47,824 nucleotides of DNA. Origin: Pseudomonadota bacterium. Lineage in GTDB: Bacteria > Pseudomonadota > Alphaproteobacteria > Sphingomonadales > Sphingomonadaceae. Positions 1 to 8,002 of this stretch are shown piece by piece. Below the pieces are notes generated by a model, which had not been told where the DNA came from, searched no databases, and was given only the letters and a program-made list of their open reading frames with translations. The position numbers and the translations under genes are program-made. Positions within the stretch are counted from its first letter, which is position 1. Each line of letters opens with the position of its first letter. The stretch lies in NCBI GenBank assembly GCA_029550345.1, contig JAKPHK010000045.1:1-47824 (forward strand). Direction: 5' to 3'.

Positions 1-1087
1 CCTGGACCCTGAGGCTCAACCCGCCACCAAGATCCTGTTCGATCGCTCCCTGAACGATCCATTCTTCTGCTAAATAATAGGGGGCGTAGTCGGTATTGAC
101 CGTTCTGGAATCGGCGGGATTGGTCGCGCCAGGCCACGAATAGACGTCGGCGCCATAGAGGCTGCCCAGCGCGAAGGCGGTCGGGATGCCCTGCATGGCA
201 AAAAATTCACGCGAAGTGAGCACCGAAGCCAATACCGTGTTCGCATTGGTCACCTGGAACTGATTTTTTCCGTTCAGGCAACCCAGCACACCGGTCGGGT
301 CGCGTTGGCACATCTGCTTCTGGATGCGCAGGCGACTATCCTTTTCGTGGAAGTACTGGACGACGAGGTCGACCGTCGTGCCCGAACCCGGCTCAAGCCG
401 GATCGAGCCGCGCATGCCCCACATATCGCGATCGTCAATCTGTGAATTGTCGAAGATGTTCTTGGTATAACCGTCGCGATTAAGATAGAATCCCGCCACG
501 CGCACGGCTGCAATGTCACCGAGCGGCAGGTTAACCATGCCCTTGGCCTTGACGTGGTTGTAGTTGCCGTATTCCAGCTCGGCATTGGCGGAAACGCCGG
601 TCAGGTCGGGACGGGCCGAACGGATGTTGATAACGCCCGAAGTCGCGTTGCGGCCGAACAGAGTGCCCTGCGGTCCGCGCAGAACTTCGATCTGCGCCAG
701 ATCATAGAACTCGCCTTCGAACAGGCGAGTGGCGAACAGCGGCGCATCGTTCATGTGGATGGCGGTGGCCTGGTCGCAGGTCACGCCCACGCACAGGTCG
801 CCGATGCCGCGGATGGTGAAGCTGGAGCCGGTGAAGTTCGTCTTGGTGAACGTCACGTTGGGCAGCGAGAGCTGAAGGTCGGAGGTGTTCTTGATCTGCT
901 GCTTTTCGAGCGCTTCGGTGTTGAAGGCGCTGACCGCGATCGGAACGTCCTGCAGGCGCTGGTTGTTGCGCTGGGCGGTAACGATGATTTCGGTGCTGGC
1001 GGTATCTTCTTCAGCGTCCTGCGCATAGGCCGGAACCGCGAATGCACTGGCGCAGACGCCAGCAAGCAGGGTCAATTTACCCCTCAT
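1..1087 (-). CDS. TonB-dependent receptor, N-terminal part (runs off left edge)
   Basis: Outer-membrane receptor taking up a ligand with energy from TonB. I translated about 362 codons from the ATG at 1087, which has AAGGAG some 7 bases upstream. The protein opens with a signal peptide ending in AYAQ, then a TonB box-like stretch (EIIVTAQR), then the plug domain: QDVPIAVSAF, TSDLQLSLPNV, FTIRGIG and the hallmark VLRGPQGTLFGRNATSGVIN. First barrel strands follow (AELEYGNYNH, VRVAGFYLNRDGY). The stop and most of the barrel lie outside the window, so the substrate cannot be named; this plug type is very common in sphingomonads with many paralogues. It is transcribed away from the TIR cassette. 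Confidence 0.93.
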   Translation of the reverse strand, partial: MRGKLTLLAGVCASAFAVPAYAQDAEEDTASTEIIVTAQRNNQRLQDVPIAVSAFNTEALEKQQIKNTSDLQLSLPNVTFTKTNFTGSSFTIRGIGDLCVGVTCDQATAIHMNDAPLFATRLFEGEFYDLAQIEVLRGPQGTLFGRNATSGVINIRSARPDLTGVSANAELEYGNYNHVKAKGMVNLPLGDIAAVRVAGFYLNRDGYTKNIFDNSQIDDRDMWGMRGSIRLEPGSGTTVDLVVQYFHEKDSRLRIQKQMCQRDPTGVLGCLNGKNQFQVTNANTVLASVLTSREFFAMQGIPTAFALGSLYGADVYSWPGATNPADSRTVNTDYAPYYLAEEWIVQGAIEQDLGGGLSLRVQ

Positions 1088-1139
1088 ATGCCCTCTCTCC
1101 TTAAAATGCCCGTCCCTTTACCGGGCGGTTGCGCATACG

Positions 1140-1168
1140 AATAGAACACCTGCAACCGCGATTGACAA
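1140..1168 (-). promoter_or_regulatory. Possible sigma70-type promoter for the TonB receptor
   Basis: On the minus strand TTGTCA (1168-1163) is followed after 17 bases by TCTATT (1145-1140), about 50 bases before the receptor start. The match to consensus is moderate and this is inference only. A TTGACA also reads on the plus strand at 1162-1167, but no good -10 box lies at the right distance for the TIR gene. Confidence 0.3.
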
Positions 1169-1367
1169 CCGGTTTTAATCGATCCGTTAGAACGCCGCAT
1201 GACCGTGCTTAAACTGCCACACCCTCAAAAAACCGCGGATTTCTCCGCCCTGCCCCTAAGGTTCCGTTACGGCAACAAGGGCTTTAGCCATGATCCCGGG
1301 CCCTACCACACGATTGCATTTGCCGCTTTCCTGCGTCAGTCTTGGCGATATTCGGCGGGGAAAAATC

Positions 1368-3032
1368 ATGACTCAAGGGCAGTCGGACGATGAGCGGGCG
1401 CATTATCGCGCCTTCATCAGCTACAGCCATGCCGATGCCGGACTGGCCGGCTGGCTTCATCGCAAGCTCGAATCCGCCCGTCTGCCCGATGGGGACCGAC
1501 TCGCCCCGATCTTCATCGACCGCGCCGAACTGGCCGCCGCGCCCGATCTTTCGGCGCAGGTGCGCGATGCCCTGGCCCGGTCAGCCGCACTGATCGTCGT
1601 CGCCAGCCCGGCTGCGCGGGCGAGCCGCTGGGTCGATCAGGAGGTCCGGCTGTTCCGCGAGCTCCACCCCGAGCGGCCGGTGCTGGCCGCGCTGATTGCC
1701 GGGAAACCGGCGGAGGCCTTTCCCGATGCGCTGCTGCAGGCGGCAGGGGCTTCGCTCGAGCCGCTCGCCGCCGATTTTCGCGAGGGTCAGGACGGCAAAC
1801 GACTGGGGTTGCTCAAGATCGCCGCAGGACTTTCAGGCCAGCCGCTCGACCGCCTGGTCCAGCGCGATGCGCAGAGCCGCCAGCGCCGCGTGATGGCCGT
1901 CACGGCGGGTGCGGTGGTTCTCAGTATAGTCTTGGCAACCTTGCTGGCCGTGGCGATCCGCGCCCGAAACGAAGCCGAACGCCAGCGCGCCGAGGCTGAA
2001 GGAATGGTTGAATTCATGCTCACCGATCTGCGCGACAAGCTCAAGGGTGTGGGCAGCCCGAAGATCATGGCCGCGGTCAACCAGCGCGCGCTCGACTATT
2101 ATGCCCACCAGGATCTTTCCAATCTGTCCGATGAAAGCCTGGATCGCCGCGCGCGGGTTCTCCACGCGATGGGCGAGGATGATGAACGGCTTGGCAACTT
2201 CCCCGCCGCCGTCGAAAAATACCGCGAGGCGCGCCGCATCACCGAGGCAGTACTGGCCCGGCGTCCGCAGGATCCGGAGGCGATCTTCGCGCACGCGCAA
2301 AGCGAGTTCTGGGTTGGCGAGGCAGCCTGGCAAACCGGGGATCTGGATACCGCCGGAACTTACTGGAACGCCTATGCCCGGCAGGCCGAGGCGCTGTCCA
2401 AGGCCGAGCCGGGCTCAAAACGTGCACTGCTTGAACTCGGCTATGCCAACGGCAACCTGTGTGAGCTTTCGGCCCGGGCCGGCGCGGAAACCGGCAAGAT
2501 CCTCGACAAATGCCGCAAGGCGAGTGAATTCATGCGCCAGGCCTTGCGGCTCGATCCGGGTGACGCCAAAGTGGCCCTGGCGCTTGCCAATCGCCTGGGC
2601 TGGCTGGCCGATGCTGAAACCAGGGCCGGGCAATACGATGCCGCAATCGCATTGCGCCGCGAGGAAGCGGGAATTCTTGACCGGCTGCTGAAGTCCGATC
2701 CAGACAACCGCTCCTACAAGGAGCGCCGCTTGTGGCCCGAGGTCGGAATTGCCGCGACTCTCTCGGCGAAAGGAGAGCATCGTCAGGCGATGGCACTGCT
2801 GAAGCCGCTGCTTGCCCAATACGATGCCCTGGCCAAGGCCCGGCCGGATGACACCACGTTGACCGAACAGCAGATGCGGGTAACCTGGATGCTCGCCAGA
2901 AGCGCGAAGAAGGTAGCGCCGGGCGAAGTCGCGAACTGGAAGGCCCGGCTTGTGACCCTGCATTCCCAACTTCGCCGGAAACGCACACCGCAACAGATGG
3001 AGCGGTTCGATGGAATGATCTCAAAACTCTGA
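1368..3032 (+). CDS. TIR domain protein with transmembrane helix and TPR region
   Basis: A 554-residue predicted membrane-anchored TIR protein. The ATG at 1368 is preferred over an upstream in-frame ATG (1290) because GGCGGGG lies just before it and homology starts there. The TIR domain covers about residues 13-125: YRAFISYSH opens it, a FIDR strand follows, and SRWVDQE carries a glutamate (E92) at the position of the catalytic glutamate of TIR NADases such as SARM1 (WxxxE on helix C). One membrane helix lies at about 175-198. The rest (about 215-554) is helical with TPR-like repeats (GNFPAAVEKYREA, GQYDAAIALRREEA). The next gene starts 16 bases downstream. NAD cleavage or signalling is inferred from the fold; a purely scaffolding role is possible. 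Confidence 0.85.
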   Translation: MTQGQSDDERAHYRAFISYSHADAGLAGWLHRKLESARLPDGDRLAPIFIDRAELAAAPDLSAQVRDALARSAALIVVASPAARASRWVDQEVRLFRELHPERPVLAALIAGKPAEAFPDALLQAAGASLEPLAADFREGQDGKRLGLLKIAAGLSGQPLDRLVQRDAQSRQRRVMAVTAGAVVLSIVLATLLAVAIRARNEAERQRAEAEGMVEFMLTDLRDKLKGVGSPKIMAAVNQRALDYYAHQDLSNLSDESLDRRARVLHAMGEDDERLGNFPAAVEKYREARRITEAVLARRPQDPEAIFAHAQSEFWVGEAAWQTGDLDTAGTYWNAYARQAEALSKAEPGSKRALLELGYANGNLCELSARAGAETGKILDKCRKASEFMRQALRLDPGDAKVALALANRLGWLADAETRAGQYDAAIALRREEAGILDRLLKSDPDNRSYKERRLWPEVGIAATLSAKGEHRQAMALLKPLLAQYDALAKARPDDTTLTEQQMRVTWMLARSAKKVAPGEVANWKARLVTLHSQLRRKRTPQQMERFDGMISKL

Positions 3033-3048
3033 CAGTTGGGGGTACGCA

Positions 3049-3939
3049 ATGAGTGAAACGACAGGAATCTCTCGCCGCAATGCGATGATGGCGGCCGGTG
3101 TTGGCATGGTCGCCCTGACTTTGACCGGATGCGAAGCGGGTAACGAACCCCGCGCCGGAAAATGCAACGCGCCAAAACCGGAAGGAAAGTTCGACCCCTT
3201 TGGGCTTGAACCCAATGAGGCGCTTTGGATCAAGCAGAGTGGCGGACTGCCAAAGGGGCTGCCCGCCTTCAACCCCGTGTACATAACCCTGGTGACGATC
3301 TCTTCCGACCACCCTTGGGATCTGTCGGTCAATCAGGCCAGTTTCGGCGATATGTCGGGGATGACCGATGCCGAGCGCGAGGCGATGGCAACCTTCCTGT
3401 TCCAGGATTCACTGCGCAACGGCAAACGGTTCAGGAACATCCCGCGCACCGGCAAAGGGCCAGCCGGCAAACCTTATCAGATCTATGAGAGAGAGCGGCC
3501 TGCCCCGCCGCGATCCGGCGATCCCAAAGTGGTCGATATCGACGGCTTCGAATATTTCGGATCGAACCAGCAAGTAGAGATTTACTTCCTGATCAATGCC
3601 GCCCCCGGCACCGGCGTGACCATCGATCCGGCGGCATTGATTTCGTTCGCGCAGCGCACCACCAAAGGCAAGGATGCAGCGAAAAACGATCGCTTCTTCG
3701 CCCGTGAAGTAAGCGGCCACGGCCTGCCCGGGTTCTTGATCGCCGTCCGCAACTATTATTGCACCTTTGACGAAGCCAGTTGCGGGTTTGATCCCAATCC
3801 CGGCCCCGATGAAGTGCTCTATGCGATGAACGTCCATTTCGCGCTTTCCGGCAAGGGGCCGAACAAGGACCCGATACCGATGCTGATCGACCCGGACACC
3901 GGTAATGGGATGGGGTGGGAACCTGGTAAAAACAGCTAG
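3049..3939 (+). CDS. Tat-type exported lipoprotein of unknown function
   Basis: A 296-residue protein with twin arginines (SRRNAMM, residues 8-14), a hydrophobic stretch, and a lipobox LTGC with Cys28. This predicts export, possibly by Tat, and lipid anchoring. The mature part is unrecognised; it has motifs such as DPFGLEPNEALWIKQSG and several aromatic strands, and two cysteines near YYCTFDEASCGF that could form a disulfide. It sits between the TIR gene (16-base gap) and the SLOG/TPR gene (overlapping start), so it is most likely co-transcribed with both. A receptor or sensor role outside the inner membrane is a guess from position only. Confidence 0.75.
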   Translation: MSETTGISRRNAMMAAGVGMVALTLTGCEAGNEPRAGKCNAPKPEGKFDPFGLEPNEALWIKQSGGLPKGLPAFNPVYITLVTISSDHPWDLSVNQASFGDMSGMTDAEREAMATFLFQDSLRNGKRFRNIPRTGKGPAGKPYQIYERERPAPPRSGDPKVVDIDGFEYFGSNQQVEIYFLINAAPGTGVTIDPAALISFAQRTTKGKDAAKNDRFFAREVSGHGLPGFLIAVRNYYCTFDEASCGFDPNPGPDEVLYAMNVHFALSGKGPNKDPIPMLIDPDTGNGMGWEPGKNS

Positions 3940-5530
3940 CCTTCCGATGATTGCTGCGCTGCTCAGAGCCGGCGCAGTTGATCGCGCTGCCAGCCTGTTC
4001 GAGGCGGGCGGCTTTGCAGCGAACCAGGCCGATCCGGCGGCGCTGGCCGTCAAGGGTCGTCTGCTGAAGGCGTATGCCCGCCGTGCGCCTGTCGTGCGGC
4101 GTCAGGAGCTGATGGGCCAGGCCGCCGAGGCCTATGCTGCCGCGAACGCCCTTGCTCCCGCGCCCTACCTGGCGATCAATGCGGCAACGCTGCACTTGCT
4201 GGCGGGCGATGGTGAAAGCGCCGAAAGCGGTGCGCAGGCGGTGCTTGATCTGCTCGACGCACCCGTGGCGCCAGCGGACACCCCCTATTTCCTGGCCGCG
4301 ACCCGGGCCGAGGCGCGGCTGCTGCTCGGCGATGAGGGTGGCGCGCGGCTGGCGCTGGCCCAGGCCGTTGCCCATGATCCGGACGGTTGGGATGACCGTG
4401 CCTCAACCCTGGTTCAGTTGCGTGAGATCATCGCGCGGCAGGGTGGGGACCCAGCGTGGCTCGATCGCTTCGCACCGCCGGTCAGCCTGCACTTCGCCGG
4501 GCATATGGGGCTGGCGGCGGGCGGCGCGGGTGAAGCCGAGCTGGCCGCAGAGCTCGATCGGCTGCTGCCGCAGCTGAACATCGGCTTCGCTTGGGGCGCC
4601 CTTGCCGCCGGGACCGATATCATCATTGCGGAGCGCCTGATGCAAAGCGGCGTCGAAGTCCACGCGGTCCTCCCCTGCCCGCCGGATCGCTTTGTGCTGC
4701 AATCGGTGGCCCCCGCGGGCGATGCCTGGGTCGCCCGCTTCAGGGCACTGCTCGATGCCGTCGCTTCGTTGTCTGTCGCCGACCCCGATCCGGCCACGCG
4801 CCATGATCCGCTGGCCACCGCCTTTGCCGGAGAGCTCGCGATCGGCGGAGCGCTGCGCAACGCCGCCCGCTATGCCGCGCCGGCCTGCCAGCTGATCGTT
4901 GCTGACGAACAGGGCGGCGGGGCCAACACCGCACGCCAGGCGGCAATGTGGCATGGTGCCATGGGGCCGCGCCATACCCTGCGCCTAGCCCGGGATGCCG
5001 CGGTCGAGGCGCTGTTTCCGCCCGAACAGCCCGATCCAGCCCGCGTTCTGGCGCTGCATCTGGCGATCGGCCTCGACCTCCCCGAGCGCGGGATCGGCTC
5101 GGCCGAGATTGCGGCGCAAACGGCACCGATCGGTCGGGCGCTGGCGGCGCTGCCCGCAGGTACCGTGCGTGCCAGTGCCGGATTGTGGGAGCTGGCCACG
5201 ACCGACATCGGCGCCGGGCTCGATGCAATCGCGGCAGTGCTGGCGGCTTGCGGGCAGGCCGGGACCACGCCCCCTTCGATCGGCGCGCACCTTGCCATCG
5301 GGACGCTGCTGTCCGATCCTGCCAGCGGGACTGCGGTGCCCTATGGCCCGGCGCCCGATCTCGCCCGGCGGATCATGCGCCTTGCCCCGCCGGGCTTGGC
5401 GCTGGCCAGCGATCCGCTTGCCGTTACCCTGGCGGCGCGCGCCGACCGGCGGCTGCATTGCGAGGCCTGGCTACCGGATGAGCCCGATCTTGGCGGCACG
5501 GTCCACGCGCTCATCCCGCGCGATCAATAG
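3905..5530 (+). CDS. TRAFs-binding/TPR protein with SLOG-like fold and degenerate cyclase-like tail
   Basis: A 541-residue cytosolic protein. Residues about 15-170 are helical, with the INAATLHLL-type motif of DUF4071 (TRAFs-binding) proteins. Residues about 193-290 look like a Rossmann SLOG-type domain: HFAGH (196-200), then GALAAGTDIII with GTD (236-238), then VEVHAVLP (250-257). The last 120 residues resemble the end of a class III nucleotidyl cyclase domain (IGAHLAIG, YGPAPDLARRI), without the front metal-binding half. I recognise this order from larger cyclase proteins; here catalysis is doubtful. The ATG at 3905 overlaps the lipoprotein gene by 35 bases and has no clear ribosome site; 3947 is an alternative. 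Domain assignments need profile searches. Confidence 0.65.
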   Translation: MGWGGNLVKTASLPMIAALLRAGAVDRAASLFEAGGFAANQADPAALAVKGRLLKAYARRAPVVRRQELMGQAAEAYAAANALAPAPYLAINAATLHLLAGDGESAESGAQAVLDLLDAPVAPADTPYFLAATRAEARLLLGDEGGARLALAQAVAHDPDGWDDRASTLVQLREIIARQGGDPAWLDRFAPPVSLHFAGHMGLAAGGAGEAELAAELDRLLPQLNIGFAWGALAAGTDIIIAERLMQSGVEVHAVLPCPPDRFVLQSVAPAGDAWVARFRALLDAVASLSVADPDPATRHDPLATAFAGELAIGGALRNAARYAAPACQLIVADEQGGGANTARQAAMWHGAMGPRHTLRLARDAAVEALFPPEQPDPARVLALHLAIGLDLPERGIGSAEIAAQTAPIGRALAALPAGTVRASAGLWELATTDIGAGLDAIAAVLAACGQAGTTPPSIGAHLAIGTLLSDPASGTAVPYGPAPDLARRIMRLAPPGLALASDPLAVTLAARADRRLHCEAWLPDEPDLGGTVHALIPRDQ

Positions 5531-6261
5531 ACCAGTTCCTCCAGCCGGTGCGGGGCAACTACCTGCAGCCCGCTGCCGACCCGTTTCACCAGCCCGCGCT
5601 TTTCCCATTGCGAAATGGTGCGCGAAACCGTTTCGCGGGTCGATTGAACGGCAACCGCCAGTTCCGCAAAGACCGGCATCGGGGTGATCGTCCGGTCTGG
5701 CGCAGTGGCCGAACGGCGCAGCAGCTCTGCCGCGATCCGTCCGGTTGCGGACAGCATCGCCGCCTCTACCATCCGGCGGCGCATTGTCGTCAGCCGGCCG
5801 GAAAGCTGGCGGGTGATCGCCACCGCCACGCAGGAATAGCTTTCCATCAGCCGCATCACCACCGCCCCGCCGAAATGCGCGCCAGTGCCTTTCGATGTCG
5901 CCTCGACCTGCGCCTCGTCGTCTTGCGATCCGATCATGCCGCCATAGAGATCGCCGCTGGCCAGCGGCAACAGCACCAACATCGCCCCATCGCGGCCATA
6001 GGCCACTTCCTGCGCGGTGCCCGAGGTCAGCAGCGAAGTTTCGTCGCTTTCGGAATGCGGCCACAGGATCGCTCCGCGATCGTGCGCCGAACGGCGCGCC
6101 ATGGCGGCAATGCTCACGGCAAGGCTATCGCCGCAACCAAAAGCGCTTCGAATGGCGGTCAGATCCTGCATGGCGCCGCGCCGATTATCCCCTGAAGCCT
6201 GCTTGGCCCTAGCTAGCAAGACCCGCGCATGGTGCAAGGGAGCGGTAAATTTCTTGGCCAT
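5524..6261 (-). CDS. Crp/FNR-family transcriptional regulator
   Basis: A 245-residue regulator. The N-terminal part has the beta-roll pattern of cyclic-nucleotide-binding proteins (GAILWPHSES, LLTSG, LPLASGDLYGGMI), a long dimer helix follows, and a winged helix-turn-helix lies at about 193-235 (FAELAVAVQSTRETVSRTISQWEKRG shows the TRETVSR recognition helix). FNR iron-sulfur cysteines are not evident. The start is uncertain: ATG 6261 adds 30 residues not needed by the family, and ATG 6171 is an alternative. Its stop overlaps that of the convergent SLOG/TPR gene by 7 bases. Whether it responds to a nucleotide made by that cassette is unknown. Confidence 0.85.
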   Translation of the reverse strand: MAKKFTAPLHHARVLLARAKQASGDNRRGAMQDLTAIRSAFGCGDSLAVSIAAMARRSAHDRGAILWPHSESDETSLLTSGTAQEVAYGRDGAMLVLLPLASGDLYGGMIGSQDDEAQVEATSKGTGAHFGGAVVMRLMESYSCVAVAITRQLSGRLTTMRRRMVEAAMLSATGRIAAELLRRSATAPDRTITPMPVFAELAVAVQSTRETVSRTISQWEKRGLVKRVGSGLQVVAPHRLEELVY

Positions 6262-6438
6262 ACAGATCCGCCCGGTGAAGGCCGAACCCCCGCCAGATAC
6301 GGATCATTCACTTGTTTTGAATGCACAATTTGATCGGTTTGGGCATTCGTGGCTAATCCGCTGTTAACCTTGTCGGAACACTTGGCATTGAGGTTGACGT
6401 GGCATTGAGCATCCCGACGAAATTCGGGAGGTCCACGA

Positions 6439-6867
6439 ATGAAACTCTTCAAGTTCGCGCTGGTTGCCGCCAGTCTTGGCGCGACGATTGCCCCGGCCAA
6501 CGGTTTCCAGCCGTCGGTTGCGATCGGCTCCAACCAGTTCACCATCGGTGTCGCCGGCCATGTGCCGGTGATCTGCCGCGCCAGGGTCGAAGCCAGCCTG
6601 GTCGCTCCGGTCGCCGGAACGGTCTCGCTCGGCACGCTCAAGGAATTCTGCAACAGCCCAGCCGGCTACCGCGTGGTGGCCGATTACTCGCCCGCACTGG
6701 CCAGCGCCAAGCTGGTAGTTGACGGCAAGGAAATCGCGCTGGGTGACAGCGGCTCGGTTGTCGTTTCCGAAAGCGATCAGGCTGCCATCGCCGCCCATGC
6801 GGTTGACCTGATGCTGGCCGAAGACGGTCAGACCGGTTCGCTCAGCTTCCGGATCGAGCCGCGCTAA
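6439..6867 (+). CDS. Small secreted pilin-like (SCPU-like) protein
   Basis: A 142-residue protein with a clear signal peptide (MKLFKFALVAASLGATIAPANG). The mature part is all-beta in pattern. VAGHVPVICRA resembles the first strand and first cysteine of spore coat U domain pilins, LGTLKEFCNSPAGYRV resembles the second cysteine region, and it ends in a FRIEPR strand like the FLEPR end of one pilin in the neighbouring operon. It runs towards the pilus operon, ending about 30 bases from it. GGGAGG lies before the start. A role as accessory subunit or assembly modulator is inference; the match is weak enough that it could be an unrelated beta-sandwich. Confidence 0.65.
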   Translation: MKLFKFALVAASLGATIAPANGFQPSVAIGSNQFTIGVAGHVPVICRARVEASLVAPVAGTVSLGTLKEFCNSPAGYRVVADYSPALASAKLVVDGKEIALGDSGSVVVSESDQAAIAAHAVDLMLAEDGQTGSLSFRIEPR

Positions 6868-6884
6868 CCCGCAAAAACGGCGCG

Positions 6885-6911
6885 CTCCGTCCCCGGGATC
6901 AGGGGACGGAG
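6885..6911. terminator. Hairpin between convergent genes, probable terminator
   Basis: A perfect 10-base inverted repeat, CTCCGTCCCC and GGGGACGGAG, with a 7-base loop. It lies between the ends of the small pilin-like gene (+) and the tip protein gene (-), overlapping the latter's stop codon. On the minus strand a run of five T follows about 8 bases after the stem, so it probably ends the pilus operon transcript. Confidence 0.6.
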
Positions 6912-8002
6912 TAGCTGCCGCAGTCGTCGGTGGTCACCGTGTTGTAGATCAACGGCGTGACCGTTACCGTCAGGATGTCGGCATAGCTGGGTGACGGATT
7001 TTTGCCATCACCGCCATCGATCAGCGTTGCCTGGATTGGCAACTGCTGGCCGATGCTCGCCAGCCCCGCTCGTATGCAGGTGTGGCTGATCGCGGTTTGA
7101 CCGGCGGATGGATGGGTGGAGTTGCTGACCGTATCACCCAGGAACTTCAGGCTATAGCGCACCTCGTCGTTGGTCGTGGTGGCTCCCGGCTTTTTCAGCT
7201 TGAACGCGTTCTGCGATGACAGGGTCACCGAATAGGCGCCAGAGCTCTGCACGACCAGATGGTTGCCGGGATCAGTCCGCACCGCGCTTGGCGGAACCGC
7301 GGGAATATTTGTAATATCGCCGAAATCGAGAGCAGTGCCTGCATAGTAGGTTCGAAGCGCCGAAAGCACAGTGATCGGGAAAACCACAGCGTTGCCAAAC
7401 GAGCCGGTCTGCTGGACGTTGTTATCGTCGCCGCCGCGCACCAGGCACGAAAAATAGGCATCGAATGCCAAGTTCTGCACCGCATCGACATCGAGATTGT
7501 TGGGCAGCGTCACTTCAAAATTGACGGTCGCGGTGTCGGATCCAGTGTTGTTGCCGGTGAAATCTATGTGGAAGAAGCGATCGCTTCCGGCCGGACCGGA
7601 GTTGGCCGGCAAGAGGTTGATCGGACCCGGAGTGTTGTAATTGTAAAATATGTTGAGCCCAAACCCGGAAGTGGTGCCACCGGTGCTGGACGAAATGGCC
7701 TTGATCGACGTTCCATCAGCCCGCGTGCCGACCTGCGGACTGGCCCGCAGATAGAGATTCACGTAGCGGGTATCGCCCCCGCCCGAAGTGTTGATCCGTT
7801 TCAGGGTCATCGTGATGTTGGCCGTGCCCGATGTGCCGAAAGCGGAAGGATTGAAGGGATCGTAAACCACCGGAGTTGCGGTTGCATGGCCGGTAACGCC
7901 GCAGGATTGCGCCTGGGCCCCAGTCGCCATGCCCGCCGCGGCCATGCCCATCAGCATGGCCAGGGCTCTGAGGATCTTCTTTAGGCTCAACATACGCATC
8001 AT
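6899..8002 (-). CDS. Csu-like pilus tip protein (spore coat U domain)
   Basis: Last gene of the pilus operon, 367 residues, with a signal peptide ending in GAQAQ. The length (about twice a pilin) and last position after the usher match the tip adhesin (CsuE type) of archaic chaperone-usher pili. An N-terminal domain with CGVTGHATATPVVYDPFNP would bind surfaces; a C-terminal pilin domain ends in TVTVTPLIYNTV. Cysteines occur in pairs (CGVTG, CLVRG, HTCIRAG, DDCGSY). The start overlaps the usher stop by 4 bases. ATG 7999 is a close alternative start. Tip placement is inferred from gene order and domain size. Confidence 0.82.
   Translation of the reverse strand: MMRMLSLKKILRALAMLMGMAAAGMATGAQAQSCGVTGHATATPVVYDPFNPSAFGTSGTANITMTLKRINTSGGGDTRYVNLYLRASPQVGTRADGTSIKAISSSTGGTTSGFGLNIFYNYNTPGPINLLPANSGPAGSDRFFHIDFTGNNTGSDTATVNFEVTLPNNLDVDAVQNLAFDAYFSCLVRGGDDNNVQQTGSFGNAVVFPITVLSALRTYYAGTALDFGDITNIPAVPPSAVRTDPGNHLVVQSSGAYSVTLSSQNAFKLKKPGATTTNDEVRYSLKFLGDTVSNSTHPSAGQTAISHTCIRAGLASIGQQLPIQATLIDGGDGKNPSPSYADILTVTVTPLIYNTVTTDDCGSYSVP

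Noticed and set aside
554..1144. Long plus-strand frame inside the TonB receptor
   Set aside because: It is the antisense shadow of the receptor; the minus-strand protein has clear signal peptide and plug motifs.
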